From Hypericum androsaemum (Eukaryota > Streptophyta > Magnoliopsida > Malpighiales > Hypericaceae), in the NCBI GenBank assembly GCA_963995505.1, contig OZ023182.1, forward strand, positions 16,219,619 through 16,283,618: DNA of 64,000 nt. Reading direction: 5' to 3'. Positions within the stretch are counted from its first letter, which is position 1, and each line of letters opens with the position of its first letter. Shown in pieces: positions 49,200 to 60,350 of this stretch. Under the pieces are notes generated by a model, which worked only from the letters and a program-made list of their open reading frames with translations, made no database searches and was not told where the DNA came from. A program made the position numbers and the translations under genes.

Positions 49200-50039
49200 G
49201 ATGTTTTTTTTCCATGCAGTAATTACATTTCCCTATCTACCATTGCCAAAACAAGCTTTTCATTAATAAACCTTACCGAAACAAGAAACCTTTCCATATA
49301 TACAAGCAATTATATATGTCATTCTCCAATCACATATATAGAAAGATAGGTGATATCATTGCTAGTTGATTAAATGCTTTCTAGTAAATGCCTTCTTCTA
49401 GAAAGTCATTATCTATTAAATCATATAATGTTTCAGGTTTAAAATTTGGCAAGGCGTAATAATTATTGGTGTAAAAAATTGACCTTATGAAAAAAACCGT
49501 GATGTGCCTGCCCCGGCCACATAGCTGTAACATTTCGCGACAAATTGTAAACACTAATTACATATCATAGACCCTTTCAAAGACATAGGCAGCTATGCAA
49601 TTTTTTCACAAGAAAAACAAGTCAACCATACTGCAAGATTATCCAACTGCTTATTTGAGAGAATGTACTACTGAACTATCAATGCCATATGGTGAGTTGC
49701 TTAGAATAGACGAGAGTTAGTATACCTTTGTAACAAGCTCTTCGGATAAGGTGGTTTAGCTACTTTCTAAATGTATAACCTCACCTTAACCTTACTCCCA
49801 TTACAACCTAATGATAAAGTTCTCTTGATCACAAACTCCACAGGACTCAGGGCACCACCGAATAGAAAGTAGGATATCTTGAGACCCCCGGACATGTTAG
49901 CGAGAGATAGGAAGTGCATATGTGTTCTTAAACTTCTAAACCTCTTGAGTGGTCAACCCGAGTTAAACAACGGAGGATGATGTCTCTATGCATTCCTGTC
50001 TTGGCGCTCGGGTAAGTACACTTCTAAGTCATGGGTGCA
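49200..50039. other. UGT upstream region and possible retrotransposon interior
   Basis: 49200-49600 is AT-rich upstream DNA. 49730-50039 may be decayed interior of the gypsy element whose LTR starts at 50195, but no coding motif survives. Confidence 0.35.
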
Positions 50040-50821
50040 GTCTTGAAGCCTTAATTTAAAGTTTTGGGGGACTATATGAATGTTGAGGATTGCCAATTTT
50101 TGCCTTTTGTGTTTTTACTTGTCTTGTAATGTGTTTATAGGTGCCCATGCTTTAGTTTTGCTTAAGGACAAGCAAAGATTCAAGTGTGGGGTATTGATGA
50201 GTGTCAAAAATACTCATTCGACAAGGTCATATAGGAGTCTTTTTAGTGTATAATATCCTCGAGTCTTGAGTCTTTTTGTCCATTTTTAGGTTTGTTGCCT
50301 TGGTTGGACTTACTTTTTGTGTTTTCGGTCTTTTGGAGGTATTTGGAGCGGTTTGGGACCATTTGGAGTGAAAATGGGGAAAGAGCGAAGCCAAACAAGT
50401 TTGGGAAAGCTGCTCTGCCACACGGCGGGCCAAGTGCCGCACGGCACTCTCGAGTCTCGCGACCTTTGTGCTGTCGTCCGTATAAGGGAAGGAACATCGA
50501 GCTGCACTTTTGACTATACTGTACTAAAATGGACCTAACTATCTGTTCGAGCATTGGATTGAGGCAAATAAGGTACCGTTGAAAATCTGAGAAAGAGATC
50601 TACATTTCATCGTCAAATAGCCAAAGTCAAATTCTGAGTAGAAGGTGTTCAAAAATTAAGATCTTTATCACATGTCAAATCGACAGCGAGGACTGTCGCC
50701 CGACACATCCCCTGCCATGCGAAACTTACGAGGGGCAGTCCAAATAGACCTTTTAGGCCTCTCATTCATTTTGTCTAGTCTTTTAGGTGGCTAAAACCTT
50801 AGGTTAGCCAAAAACACCACA

Positions 50822-50858
<37 letters not shown>

Positions 50859-51839
50859 GAAGGTAGCTAAGGAGCATTGAAGGAGGAGGAGGAGGAGGCT
50901 AGGAGTCCTTGAAGATCTCATTGAGCTTTCTAAACCCTTCTTTTTAATTTGATATTTATGACAATGGTTTATCCTTTATTGATGTTGAGTTTGAGTTTAT
51001 GTATGTGTGAGTAGTTGTGTGTAGGTTGGGTGTCTTTGGATGCACCTAACGACCTAGGTTTCAAATGGCCTTTTACTTTTAGAGCGCAAATTGGTTGGTA
51101 GGCTTAACGCCTTTGGTTGGGTCATGTCAAATTATGGCCTAAACATACCTAATAGTAGTGTTGCATCCTAGTTCAAGCTCTAAACTCTTGAGAGAGAACC
51201 ATTGAGGGCCTATTATTTAGCTTAATGGTCTAGTGAGTATCGTTAGTTAGGTCATTTAGAATTAGGTTCTAAATACACCTAATGGTAATGTTACACACTA
51301 GTTCAAGCTCTAAACTCTCTTGAGGAAATCATTGAGGGCCTATGATTTAGCTAAGTGTTCTAGTGAGGATCCGAAGTATGAAAGTGAAGGGGAGCCACAG
51401 AACTTGCCACTAATTGATTCCGTAGGGTGGCACGTTAGTGAGTCAGATTAAGGGTTAGAGTAGTCACTAGGGCGATCTCTTGGTGAGGATGACAACTCAC
51501 AAGATGGGGTGCCCAAAGGTAGGTTACTAGATCTGTGAGCCTTCTTTGTGTTCCCTTAGGACCGCCACGAGCTTAGTAAAAGCCCATGAGAGACCTACTG
51601 AGGATGGTTATTTTCAAGTGGTTGCCTTGCCCGCTATCTCTATTCTTGGCTTCCTAAGTTAACTAGTTAGTTTAGGTTGTTTATATTTAGGTCTAGTTAT
51701 TAAGAAATCACGCCTATCGTAACTACCATACTAGTCCTAATGAGTGAGCCGAATAGGTAGCCTAGTCACCGCTCCCTGTGGGTACGACAACCCTACTTAT
51801 ACTTTATTGCAAGGTGGACCTCAAAAATCCACCTCATCA
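50040..51839 (+). mobile_element. Ty3/gypsy-like 3' LTR with adjoining polypurine tract
   Basis: The LTR spans 50195-51839 (1645 bp), starting TGATGAG and ending CTCATCA. Immediately upstream is AAGGACAAGCAAAG followed by CAAGTGTGGGG, the polypurine-tract context I recall from Tat/Retand-type gypsy elements. Inside lie a (TC)n run at 50824-50855 and a GGA-rich run near 50883-50900. No primer-binding site, 5' LTR or gag-pol is found nearby, so this is the 3' end of a truncated element. Short open frames in it are not genes. Confidence 0.72.
50824..50855 (+). repeat. (TC)16 microsatellite
   Basis: Perfect dinucleotide run within the gypsy-type LTR. Confidence 0.9.
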
Positions 51840-52599
51840 ATGCTTTCAATTTGTTCAAATATGAACCCTTTTCTTTCCTATTCTTTTTACTTCAATTTCC
51901 CCCTTTCTCCTGGTCGCATCCTCTCTGTTTTCTTTTCTAAATGTTCAGTATTTCGTGCCTAAATTATGTTCCAAATGAAAATTTCTTTTATATGCATACC
52001 AAGTAGCTTAATTATCTTACCATATTTTGCCACCCAGCCAAATCAAAATTATTTCTAAACTTCTTAACATGTTTTAATAAGTCCCAAAAAGAGTTATGCA
52101 AATAAAGTCACGTAACAAATTATTTTCACAAAACTTTCCAATATCGATGAATCAGACACATTTCAGAGTACCTTAAATTCTTTGCTCTGTTCTAGTCAAA
52201 TTAATTCATATATCACAAATAACAAAGCACAAGATTATATATCTAAGTATTTTGAATCTACACGAGTTGGAGTTACCTCATTTGGAACCCGAACGACAAA
52301 ATTCAACTTTTTTGCCAAATAACGACGGGCTACGCCCTTACAAAACCAACTTTATTATGTTGTAAAAAAATTGTTTGACGAGTACGGGTATCACAAATGT
52401 GGTGCATGTTAATAGTTTGAAATACAATCTGTTTAGCGTATCACAACTATGCAATATTTGCCAACCAACTGCGAGTTGCTTCCTATTCTGTATCGAATTC
52501 TTGTTTTGGACTCCTAAGTCAACCTAGATATGTAACTTGATGTACACAAATTTCTCTCTATATAAAGACATGGTATCCTAGGCGATGTATGGTACAAGT
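51840..52599. other. Intergenic, unassigned
   Basis: AT-rich. Around 52450-52500 is a remnant related to the ends of the duplicated units at 55.7 and 58.6 kb (GTTGCTTCCTAT, then TTGTTTTGGA). Confidence 0.4.
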
Positions 52600-54155
52600 T
52601 GTTAACTTTGAAATACATGCAAGTCACCTATTAGTGTTAGTGTATTCTATATACTATTACATTACTCACTATAATACTAATATATTACTATTGTGTAACT
52701 ACTAAGATATTGTGTATTACTATTTATACACAATAGCGTCACTAATAGCAGTATACAAACAATAGTACTACTATAGTCATTATAGTATATATTAGTGACT
52801 AATTACCTATTATAATAGTATTAGTGTGCTATCAATAGTATATAGTTACTATTAGTGTATTGTGATTAGTCACTAGTCACAATACTAGTTAACAATGATA
52901 CTAGAATACTAATGTATTATACTAATAATACTATAGTATTGTTAGCTTGACACTAGAGTAGACTATTAATATATTAGTAAATAACACTACAGTAACAATA
53001 GTATTAAGTGACATTATAGTAGACTACTAGAATACTCAACTACTAGTATATTGATAGTACTATATACTATCAATAGTATAATAGTTTATGTATTGTTGCT
53101 ATTAATACTAGTCACTACACTATAGTTACTATGGGTTTCTATTTTTAACTATTATACTAGTATAATAGTCACACTACTATCGTACACTAGTTTATTGTAA
53201 CTAGTATAGTGTATTACCACTAGTATCAATAGCAGTAATATATAAATAGTCCAGTTAATAAACACTAGTATAACAACTAATATTATGACATAGTATATCA
53301 ACTAGTCCACTATAGTGTACCTAGTCATATATAGTGTATTAACACTACTAGGTGATATAGAGTATATCAATATATTAGTAACTAGTGTAGAGTGCATTAT
53401 TATCACTATAGTAGTAGTATACTATAGTATACTAACTAGTTGAGAGAGTGTATTGAGTAACTATTATAGTAACTATTATTAGTATAGTACACTAATGACT
53501 AGTATAGTTGGCATGTACCTTTACACTAGTAAATATAGCTACTAGAAGTAGTGTAGAACCTATAGATAACTAGTTAAATATCAACTACTATTGTGTACAC
53601 TATGATAGGTACACGCTTTTTCAAAAAAAAATGATAGGTACACTATTATAGTACACTATATACTATAATATAGATATTGTATACACTATACTCTATTAGT
53701 GTATACTATTAGTATCTATCATAGAAGCCTATACATTATGTATCCTTATTACTATACTATCACTAATACTCAATAGTGATAGTAACAGTGTATTATTGAT
53801 AGTATCACTAATAGTATAGCAACTAGCAGACTAGTATACACTATATACTATATTGACATTGACTAGTGTACTAGTGTGTCAGTATATACTATATAATAAT
53901 TGTATACTCTAGTTAGTAAATACATTGTTTTATAGTAACTATAGTATACTGTAGTCAATATTAGTCCTTAGTATATCAACTATTAGTATAGTATTATAAT
54001 ATAGTAAAATAATAGTGACTGTCATAGTTAATATAGTTATAGTATAACTATATTACCTAATAGTTAGTGTATCATCTACTCTATTAGTACACTAATATTA
54101 CTAGGGTACAATATTATAGTAACTAGTGTACTAACTATTTGTAGTAACTATTAGG

Positions 54156-54157
<2 letters not shown>

Positions 54158-54224
<67 letters not shown>
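54158..54224. repeat. (AT)n microsatellite, 67 bp
   Basis: Uninterrupted AT dinucleotide tract inside the ACT/AGT pseudo-satellite. Confidence 0.92.
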
Positions 54225-54227
<3 letters not shown>

Positions 54228-54265
54228 TAATTGTAATATATTAGTATAGTATACTATTAATATCT

Positions 54266-54344
54266 AGGGGTAACTTCACTTTGTACCCCTGTAGTTTCAC
54301 CCTTTTTACTTAACTACCCCGTGGTTTCAAAGTAAAGTTACCCC
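54266..54344. mobile_element. 79-bp fold-back mini-element with 8-bp target duplication
   Basis: Inverted ends AGGGGTAACTTCACTTTG and, read inverted, GGGGTAACTTTACTTTG. Flanked by TAATATCT on both sides (54258-54265 and 54345-54352). An 8-bp duplication suggests a hAT-type transposase acting in trans. Confidence 0.65.
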
Positions 54345-54596
54345 TAATATCTATTTACACTATACTAGTAGTTGTCTATACTAATAGATATTGTTATACT
54401 AGTACTATGAGTTTACACTAACTATATTATATATTACTAGACACTAGTATAGCAACTAGTATTATGACTAGTGCTTCAGATCATCAATCCCAACACAGGG
54501 AAGGGGAGAAATACATTATACAAACAAATTATGACAGCATCAAGACAATTTGCTCTAAAATAATTGAGTCAGAGAGACAAGAATGAGTAGATAAAT

Positions 54597-55757
54597 AACT
54601 TATTTGTATTATATCTCAATTTTTAAAGCCTACATAGCCATAGCCATCTCGAATTCACCGACTGGATTAATCCTAGCCAATCTTTGTCGGCACCGGTACA
54701 AGTTATAACTTTGTAATACAAGTACATAGACATAATGATAAAGAGGAAGATGCTACCAATTACTGCGATCATTATTAGGATAATGTGTGCGACGCCGTCA
54801 ACTTCTTTGTCTAGAGAAATTGGAAGTGAGTGGAATTTTTCGGACGTTCCTATCAAACAGAACCAAATTAGGAGCATGCACCTTTAGTTATGTTTAATCA
54901 CTTAAAGCACTAGGTCTAAATTCCATCAGCACTCACTAACTAGAGTTAGAGCATAGGTTGGCCTTACTAAGATTTTGATGAGAAAAACCGGGTGGAATTT
55001 GGATTTGGCGATTTGTGAAAGGGTTGATTATCCCAATAACACTAAGAGTATATTCACATATTTTTAGAGAGTTTGACTGTGAAGTATTTAGGGTTTATAT
55101 GAAGGGGGGAGGTGGATGCTGTGAGGGGTGGTTGAGTTGATATTTGGAGATTTTGATACTCCGGGAAACGACAGTGACCATTTGATAATTTTTCAAAATC
55201 TAGTTGGCATGCAAGTAAAAATCTGATATTATATGATAAATGGCCCGAACAGACTTCAAGTGACATGAAATAACATTAAATACTCAAGTTAATGTAATAA
55301 GCAAATTTTTTTAATAGAGCAACCATATTAGTTCTTATGTGTTCTAAGTTTTTTCTGGTAAAAGAAAGATAGATCCTATTTAAATAGAAGAGTCATACCC
55401 TATCTTTGGTTATTTTCTGTAAGGTTTCTAGTTTTTATATGGTTTCTAGTTTCTAACATAAATACGCGTCTTTGCAATTGCATGCGATCTTTTTTCTTCT
55501 ATTTTCCAAAAATGATCAGAACAGTACGAAAATATGAACCAACGCATACTTATATTGGGAATTGTTAAGAAGTACCAAGGTTGGCGCTCATCAACTTGGT
55601 GGCGACCGCCAATAAGCAAAAACAGAATTTGGCGATGTTGTGGTGTTGGCAGACGCTAACCAACTAGTGGCCACCAGGTGACGGAAGTTGTTTCCTGTTT
55701 TGTATCAGATTCTTGTTTTGGAGTCGGAGCATAGGTAAATAACTTATTTTTATTATT
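54597..55757. repeat. Duplicated unit, copy A
   Basis: Long direct relative of 58128-58672 (second half) and 58673-59590 (first half onward). Shared blocks include AGTTGGCATGCAAGTAAAAA, TTTCTAGTTTTTATATG and GTGTTGGCAGA. It contains a decayed small membrane-protein locus on the minus strand. Confidence 0.8.
54623..54877 (-). pseudogene. Small single-pass membrane protein locus, copy A (decayed)
   Basis: An open minus-strand frame of 84 residues contains DKEVDGVAHIILIMIAVIG then FLFIIMSMYLYYK, a clear membrane segment. Downstream the frame departs from copy B: the family-like ending (AMAM then stop) is present in another frame. A possible acceptor (TTTGATAG|GAACG) precedes it, and a TATA-like CATATAAACC lies near 55090-55100. 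Family not recognised. Confidence 0.5.
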
Positions 55758-55758
55758 A

Positions 55759-56998
55759 CTAGTAAATATGCACGCGTGATGTGAGTATTGTTCTATTTCA
55801 AATTTTGTAAAATATATCGTTCATTGATTTTCTTTTTTAAGCTATACAAAAATAAACATAGAATGATATTCGGGGTCAGGGATTCCAGGGGTTGGGGTTC
55901 GTGGTCGAGGGGGGTTGCAGGGTCGGGGTCCGGAGTCAAGGGTTCCGAGATCAGGGTCCGGAGTCAGGGAGTCTGAGGTCGGGGGTCTGGTGGTCTATGA
56001 TCAGGGGTCTGACAGTCCGGTGGTCCGATGGTCTGGGAGTCTAAGGGTTCATGGTTTGTGGCCCGGTGGTCCGGAAGTTCGGGGTCGGGGATTCGAGGGT
56101 TCAAGGTCTGGTGATCCAGGGTCAGGGGTTTGGAGATCTGGCGGTCTGATGGTCTGGGGTTCTAGGTCAAGGGTTTAGAGGTCTGTGGTCTGGGGTCGGG
56201 GCAGGCAGTCCAGTGGTCGAAGGGTCTATGGTCTGGGGTCCCTTGTCCAAGGGTCTGGTGTCCGAGGTCCTATGGTTTCTGGGGTCTAGCGGTCCAGTGG
56301 CCTGGGGGTGAGGATTTATGGTCCAGGGGTCCATGGTCGGTGGTCCAGCGGTCTGGTGGTCAGGGGGTCCAGGGTCTGAGGGTCTGACATTTTGGGGGTC
56401 GGAGGTCCCTTGTCCGGGGGTCCGGGGTCCAGAGGTTCTGGGGTTTGGTGGCCCGGGTTGGGGGTTTGTAGTCCTGGAGTCCAGGGTCCGAGGTTGGTGG
56501 TCCAGCGGTTTGGTGGTCAGGGGGTCCGAGTTTGGGGGTCAGGCGGTCTGGTGGTCCCGTGGTTCGGGAGTCCAGTGATTCGGGGGTCGGGGGTTTGTGA
56601 TCTGAGGGTCTGGGGTCGGGGTCCATAGTCTGGTGGTCAGGAGGTTCGGTAGTCTAACGTCCGGAGTTAGGGTTCTTGTGGTCCGGGGGTCTGGGGGTTT
56701 GGTGGTCCGGGGTTTGGGGTCCGTGGTTCGGTGGTCCAAGTTTTGGGGTTTGGGAGTTTGGGGGTCTGACGGTCTGGTGGTCCGATGATTTTGGGGTTCG
56801 AAAGTTCGAGGGTCGAGGGTCCGAGTCTGGGGGTACGGATGTTCGGGGGGTTCGGGGATTTTTTTTTTTGAGGTTTGGAATTTGAGTTTTGGGATTTGTG
56901 GTTTGGGTTTAAAGTTTTAGTATTTATGGGTAGTTTAGACATTTCAACTTGTTGAACCAAACCGCCTAAAAATGATATTTTCTTTTATTATAGTAAGA
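55759..56998 (-). mobile_element. Helitron-like element with G-rich minisatellite
   Basis: Read on the minus strand it starts TCTTACTATAATAAAA (56998) and ends with a GC palindrome (CACGCGTG) then TTTACTAG (55759). TC at the 5' end, CTRR at the 3' end after a palindrome, and insertion between A and T are Helitron hallmarks. It is non-autonomous: no Rep/helicase. Most of the interior is the G-rich array. AAGAT repeats beside the 5' end make that boundary uncertain by a few bases. Confidence 0.55.
55868..56870 (+). repeat. G-rich minisatellite array 1
   Basis: About 1 kb of irregular 7-10-bp units built on GGTCC, GGGGTC, GGTCTG and TCCGGGG. The plus strand is strongly G+T rich. Open frames on both strands here (Pro-rich on minus, Gly/Trp/Ser-rich on plus) are composition artefacts. 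Confidence 0.88.
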
Positions 56999-57637
56999 TA
57001 AGATAAGATATAGGTTTAACATATTTTCATTCTGAATATTATTTTAAAAATTGTGATTCGATCGACAGATCATTACCAGATACTAATATTGAGACATTTT
57101 TATTCAAAAATATAGAGGGAGGGATAAAAAAAATTTAGTATCCGTAAGCCGAAAAATCAGATGAGTATTCTTTGATTTGAAACACATCAATTGAGTCAAA
57201 TTTTTTACAATTAAAATTAATTAATGGGCTGGCCGAAAGGCCCAGCCCAGCCTACTTCTTAATCCTTAATCACCCTCTCGATCTGCTTCTTGTTCAAATC
57301 CATCACCAACCTCTCTCCACTCTTCTTCTAAAAAAATCCTCTCTCCATTGTAAAACGAAAAAGACTATTACCCTCTCCACTAAAATTTTCACACCCAATC
57401 CCATCTTCAAAACCCTAAATCCCCAATTCTCCATCTCCCCTTCTTCTCCTCATCTTTTTCCTAACAACAACGCCATCTCCCGCGCCCTCCTCTGTTCCTC
57501 CGTCGATTTATTAGCCAAGAATTTTATTTATCTAATTGGCTGCAGGGTATCAATGTAGAAATTAGGGAGGGGTAGTTTTGACATTTCCACGTTATTAGAC
57601 CAAACCAAAAAAAGATGTTTGTTTTGTTATAGTAAGA
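56999..57637 (-). mobile_element. Second Helitron-like 5' end with interior
   Basis: Minus-strand TCTTACTATAACAAAAC begins at 57637 and is homologous for about 65 bases to the 5' end at 56998 (shared GGTTTGGT, GAAATGTC, AACTACCC). Its 3' end is not seen before the first element, so it is truncated or extends through it. Confidence 0.5.
57220..57545 (+). promoter_or_regulatory. Gene-promoter-like fragment between Helitron ends
   Basis: Contains a GGCTGGCC-GAAA-GGCCCAGCC hairpin, GGCCCA, a telo-box (AAACCCTAA at about 57413), a CT-rich leader-like stretch, and a possible acceptor TGGCTGCAG near 57545. This is the usual make-up of promoters of translation and ribosomal genes. No downstream coding exon is recognisable. 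Captured host promoter is inference. Confidence 0.45.
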
Positions 57638-58060
57638 CTAGTAAAGACGCACGTGCGATGCGAGTGTCGTTCTATTTCAAAATTCATAAAATATATCGTT
57701 CGGGGTCCGAGAGTCCGAGGGTCGGGGTACGGGGTCTGAGGTCGGGATCTGGGGTTCGGATATCCGGGGTCCAGATCTGGGGATCGGGGTTTATGTTCTT
57801 GAGTCGGGGGTCAGAGTTTGGGGTTTGAGGGTCTGGGTCAGGGTCCGGGGATCCGGGTCTAGGGTCTGGGGTCGGGGCTCCTATGTCCGAGGTCGAGGGT
57901 CGGGGCTCCATTGTTCGGGGATCAGATATCTGGGGTCCAGGGGTCGAGGGTCCGGGGTCCAGAGGTCGGGTGTCCAGAGTCCAGGGGCAGGGGTTCGTGG
58001 GTCCGGTGTCTGTTGTCCGGCCCCCTTCCTTTTCCCTGCTTTCATGCCCCCCACACACGC
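57638..58060 (-). mobile_element. Helitron-like 3' end with G-rich array 2
   Basis: The minus strand ends with palindrome CGCACGTGCG then TTTACTAG at 57638, immediately followed by the TC start of the neighbouring element at 57637. The G-rich array (about 57700-58025; GGGTCCGGGG-type units) sits directly inside this 3' end, as in the first element. No 5' end is seen to the right. Confidence 0.55.
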
Positions 58061-58127
58061 TCTTTTTCTCCTTGTTTCTCTCCTCCCAATAAAAACCCTC
58101 AAATAATAAAAACTTCCAAGTAAAAAT

Positions 58128-58672
58128 TTAGTTGGCATGCAAGTAAAAATCTGATGTTAAAGACTTCCAAGTGACATGCAATAACATTAAATACTCAAGT
58201 CAATGTAATAAGCAAATCCTTTTAATAGAGAAACCATATTAGTTCTTATGTGCTAAGTTTCTTCCGGTAAAAGAAAGAAAGATAGACCCCTATTTAAATA
58301 GAAGAGTCATACTCTATTTTTGGTTATTTTCTGTAAGGTTTCTAGTTTTTATATGCTTTCTAGTTTCTAATATAAATATGCGTCTTTGCAATTGCATGAG
58401 ATCTTTTTTCTTCTATTTTCCAAAAATGATCACAAGAGTACGAAAATATGAACCAACGCATACTTATGTTGGGAATTGTCGAGAAGTACCAAGGTTGGCG
58501 CTCACCAACTTGGTGGCGACCGCCAATAACAAAAAATAGAAGCTGGCGATGTTGTGGTGTTGGCAGATGCTAACCAACTGGTGGCCACCAGGTGACGCGA
58601 GTTGCTTCCTATTTTGTATCGGATTTTTATTTTAGAGTCGGAGCGTAGGCAAATAACTTATTTTTATTATTA
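58128..58672. repeat. Duplicated unit, partial copy B'
   Basis: Matches the second half of copy A (from AGTTGGCATGCAAG through GTTGCTTCCTAT to AATAACTTATTTTTATTATT) with scattered substitutions and one deletion near its start. Confidence 0.8.
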
Positions 58673-59590
58673 TAATCTGACCTTCAATAAGGCAGCCATA
58701 CCTTACAAGTAAACCACTTACACAGTAGCCATAGCCATCTCCACTTCTTCGTCGACGGGATGAATCATTGCCAATCTTCTTCCGTGCTGGTACCACTTGT
58801 TAATTTCGAAATAGATGAGTATAGCCATAATGATTAAGAAGAAGAACCCCCCAAATTTGCTCCGATCACTATTAGGATAATGTGTGCGATGCCGTCAACT
58901 TCTTTGTCTAGAGAAATTGGAAGTGAATAGATTTTTTTGGACGTTCTTGTCAAACAGAACCAAATTAGGAGCAAGCACCTTTAGTTATGTTTAGTCACTT
59001 AAAGCACTAGGTCTAGATTTCTTCAGCACTCGCTAACTAGAGTTAGAGCATAGGTTGGCCTTACTAAGGTTTTTATGAGGAAAACAGGGTGGGATTTGGA
59101 TTTGGCCATTTATGAAGGGGTTGATTATTCCAATAGCACTAAGAGCATATTCACATATGTTTTTAGAGAGTTTGACTGTGAAGTGTTTATATGATGGGGG
59201 GAGGTGGATGTTGTGAGGAGTGGTTGAGTTGATATTTGGAGATTTTGATACTCCGAGAAAAATCTGATGTTATATGATAAATGGCCCGGAAAGACTTCCA
59301 AATAACATGCAATAACATTAAATACTCAAGTCAATGTAATAAGCAAATCCTTTGAATAGAGCAACCATATTAGTTCTTATGTGCTCTAAGTTTCTTCCAG
59401 CAAAATAAAGAAAGATACCCCTATTTAAATAGAAGAATCATACCCTCTCTTTAGTTATTTTTGGAAGGTTTCTAGTTTTATATGGTTTCTAGTTTCTAAC
59501 ATAAATACACGTCTTTACAATTGCATGAGATCTTTTTTCTTCTATTTTCCAAAAATTATCACAAAAGTACAAAAATATTGGGGGTAGCCC
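58673..59590. repeat. Duplicated unit, copy B
   Basis: Matches copy A from the membrane-protein locus onward (GTGTGCGATGCCGTCAACTT, then AGCATAGGTTGGCCTTAC), then the TTTCTAGTTTC block. It lies directly after B', so units are arranged in tandem. Confidence 0.8.
58718..58985 (-). pseudogene. Small membrane protein locus, copy B (frameshifted)
   Basis: On the minus strand HIILIVIG is followed, after a 2-base insertion relative to copy A, by FFFLIIMAILIYFEINKWY and an intact-looking end EEVEMAMATV then stop. So the membrane segment and tail are out of frame with the upstream part. Family not recognised. Confidence 0.5.
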
Positions 59591-59599
59591 CAATCTAAA

Positions 59600-60240
59600 A
59601 CTGAGACTAAGATCTGTGAAAGAAGGTTGATCACCAGAACACACTAACTCTTGAAATTGGTATGTGTGGAGATTCTGGTTTTATCGTAAGGGGTACTTGG
59701 TTCAAGACTCATTCACCATAGAATCCTGATAAGGCTTTGAATTTCTTACACTAAGTTCAAATCCAAAAAGATACCTATCATTTATGTATCATGTTAAAAT
59801 TTTCTTTGTTTACTATTTTAAAAGTTTTGAAAGTAGGAGGAGAATGTTGAATATTTTTAAATAACTTTGACATACGAAGTATAAGTCGCTATGACAGGGG
59901 GTGCCAGGGGGAGCGTAGCCCCCGTCCAAAATTGGGATTGACCTAAATGATACACATTATTTGAATTCGGAGGAGCTGGCGACTGCCAATAATTTTAGTC
60001 AAAGAGTTTTCTGGTGCAAATGACTTGTGTTGGCTGGCAAGTTCATTGGTGCCCGACATTATTTTTGGTCCGAGAATTCTTGGACCAAGTGACCTGTGGC
60101 CGCCACTTGATTGATGATGCAAGTCAGCCCAGACAGATCCAAACTTCATGCCCCTTGAATTTAAACTCAAGAGAAGTGACCCAATTCATAAGCCACTATT
60201 GAACTCAAGAGAAGTGACCCAATCTATAAGCCACCATTGA
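59600..60240. other. Intergenic, with a short tandem duplication
   Basis: No gene seen. At about 60165-60235, CTCAAGAGAAGTGACCCAAT and following bases occur twice in tandem (unit about 46 bp). Confidence 0.5.
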
Positions 60241-60244
60241 CACT

Positions 60245-60350
60245 TGTTCCAGAGACATTTTCAAAATAGATGAGTATAGCCATAACGATTAAGAAGAAGA
60301 TCCCCCAATTGTTCCGATCACTAGTGTGATGTTCCATGTGGCGCCGTCAC
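60245..60350 (-). pseudogene. Small membrane protein locus, fragment C
   Basis: About 100 bases match the membrane-segment part of copies A and B (minus strand, CTTCTTCTTAATCGTTATGG), with a 1-base deletion relative to copy A. Upstream and downstream parts are missing or diverged. Confidence 0.45.

Larger units (their letters stand above)
52600..54470. repeat. AT-rich ACT/AGT pseudo-satellite
   Basis: About 1.9 kb made almost only of short words such as ACTA, TAGT, ATAGTATAC and CACTAATA, switching strand every few units. It is a degenerate (ACT)n/(AGT)n-like cryptic repeat, with GC-rich words nearly absent. It is interrupted by the AT run at 54158 and a 79-bp fold-back element. No coding sequence. 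Confidence 0.85.

Noticed and set aside
55915..56960. Long Pro-rich (minus) and Gly/Trp/Ser-rich (plus) open frames in the G-rich array
   Set aside because: They arise from a stop-poor repeat unit and occur in several frames on both strands with no domain, start context or splice structure.
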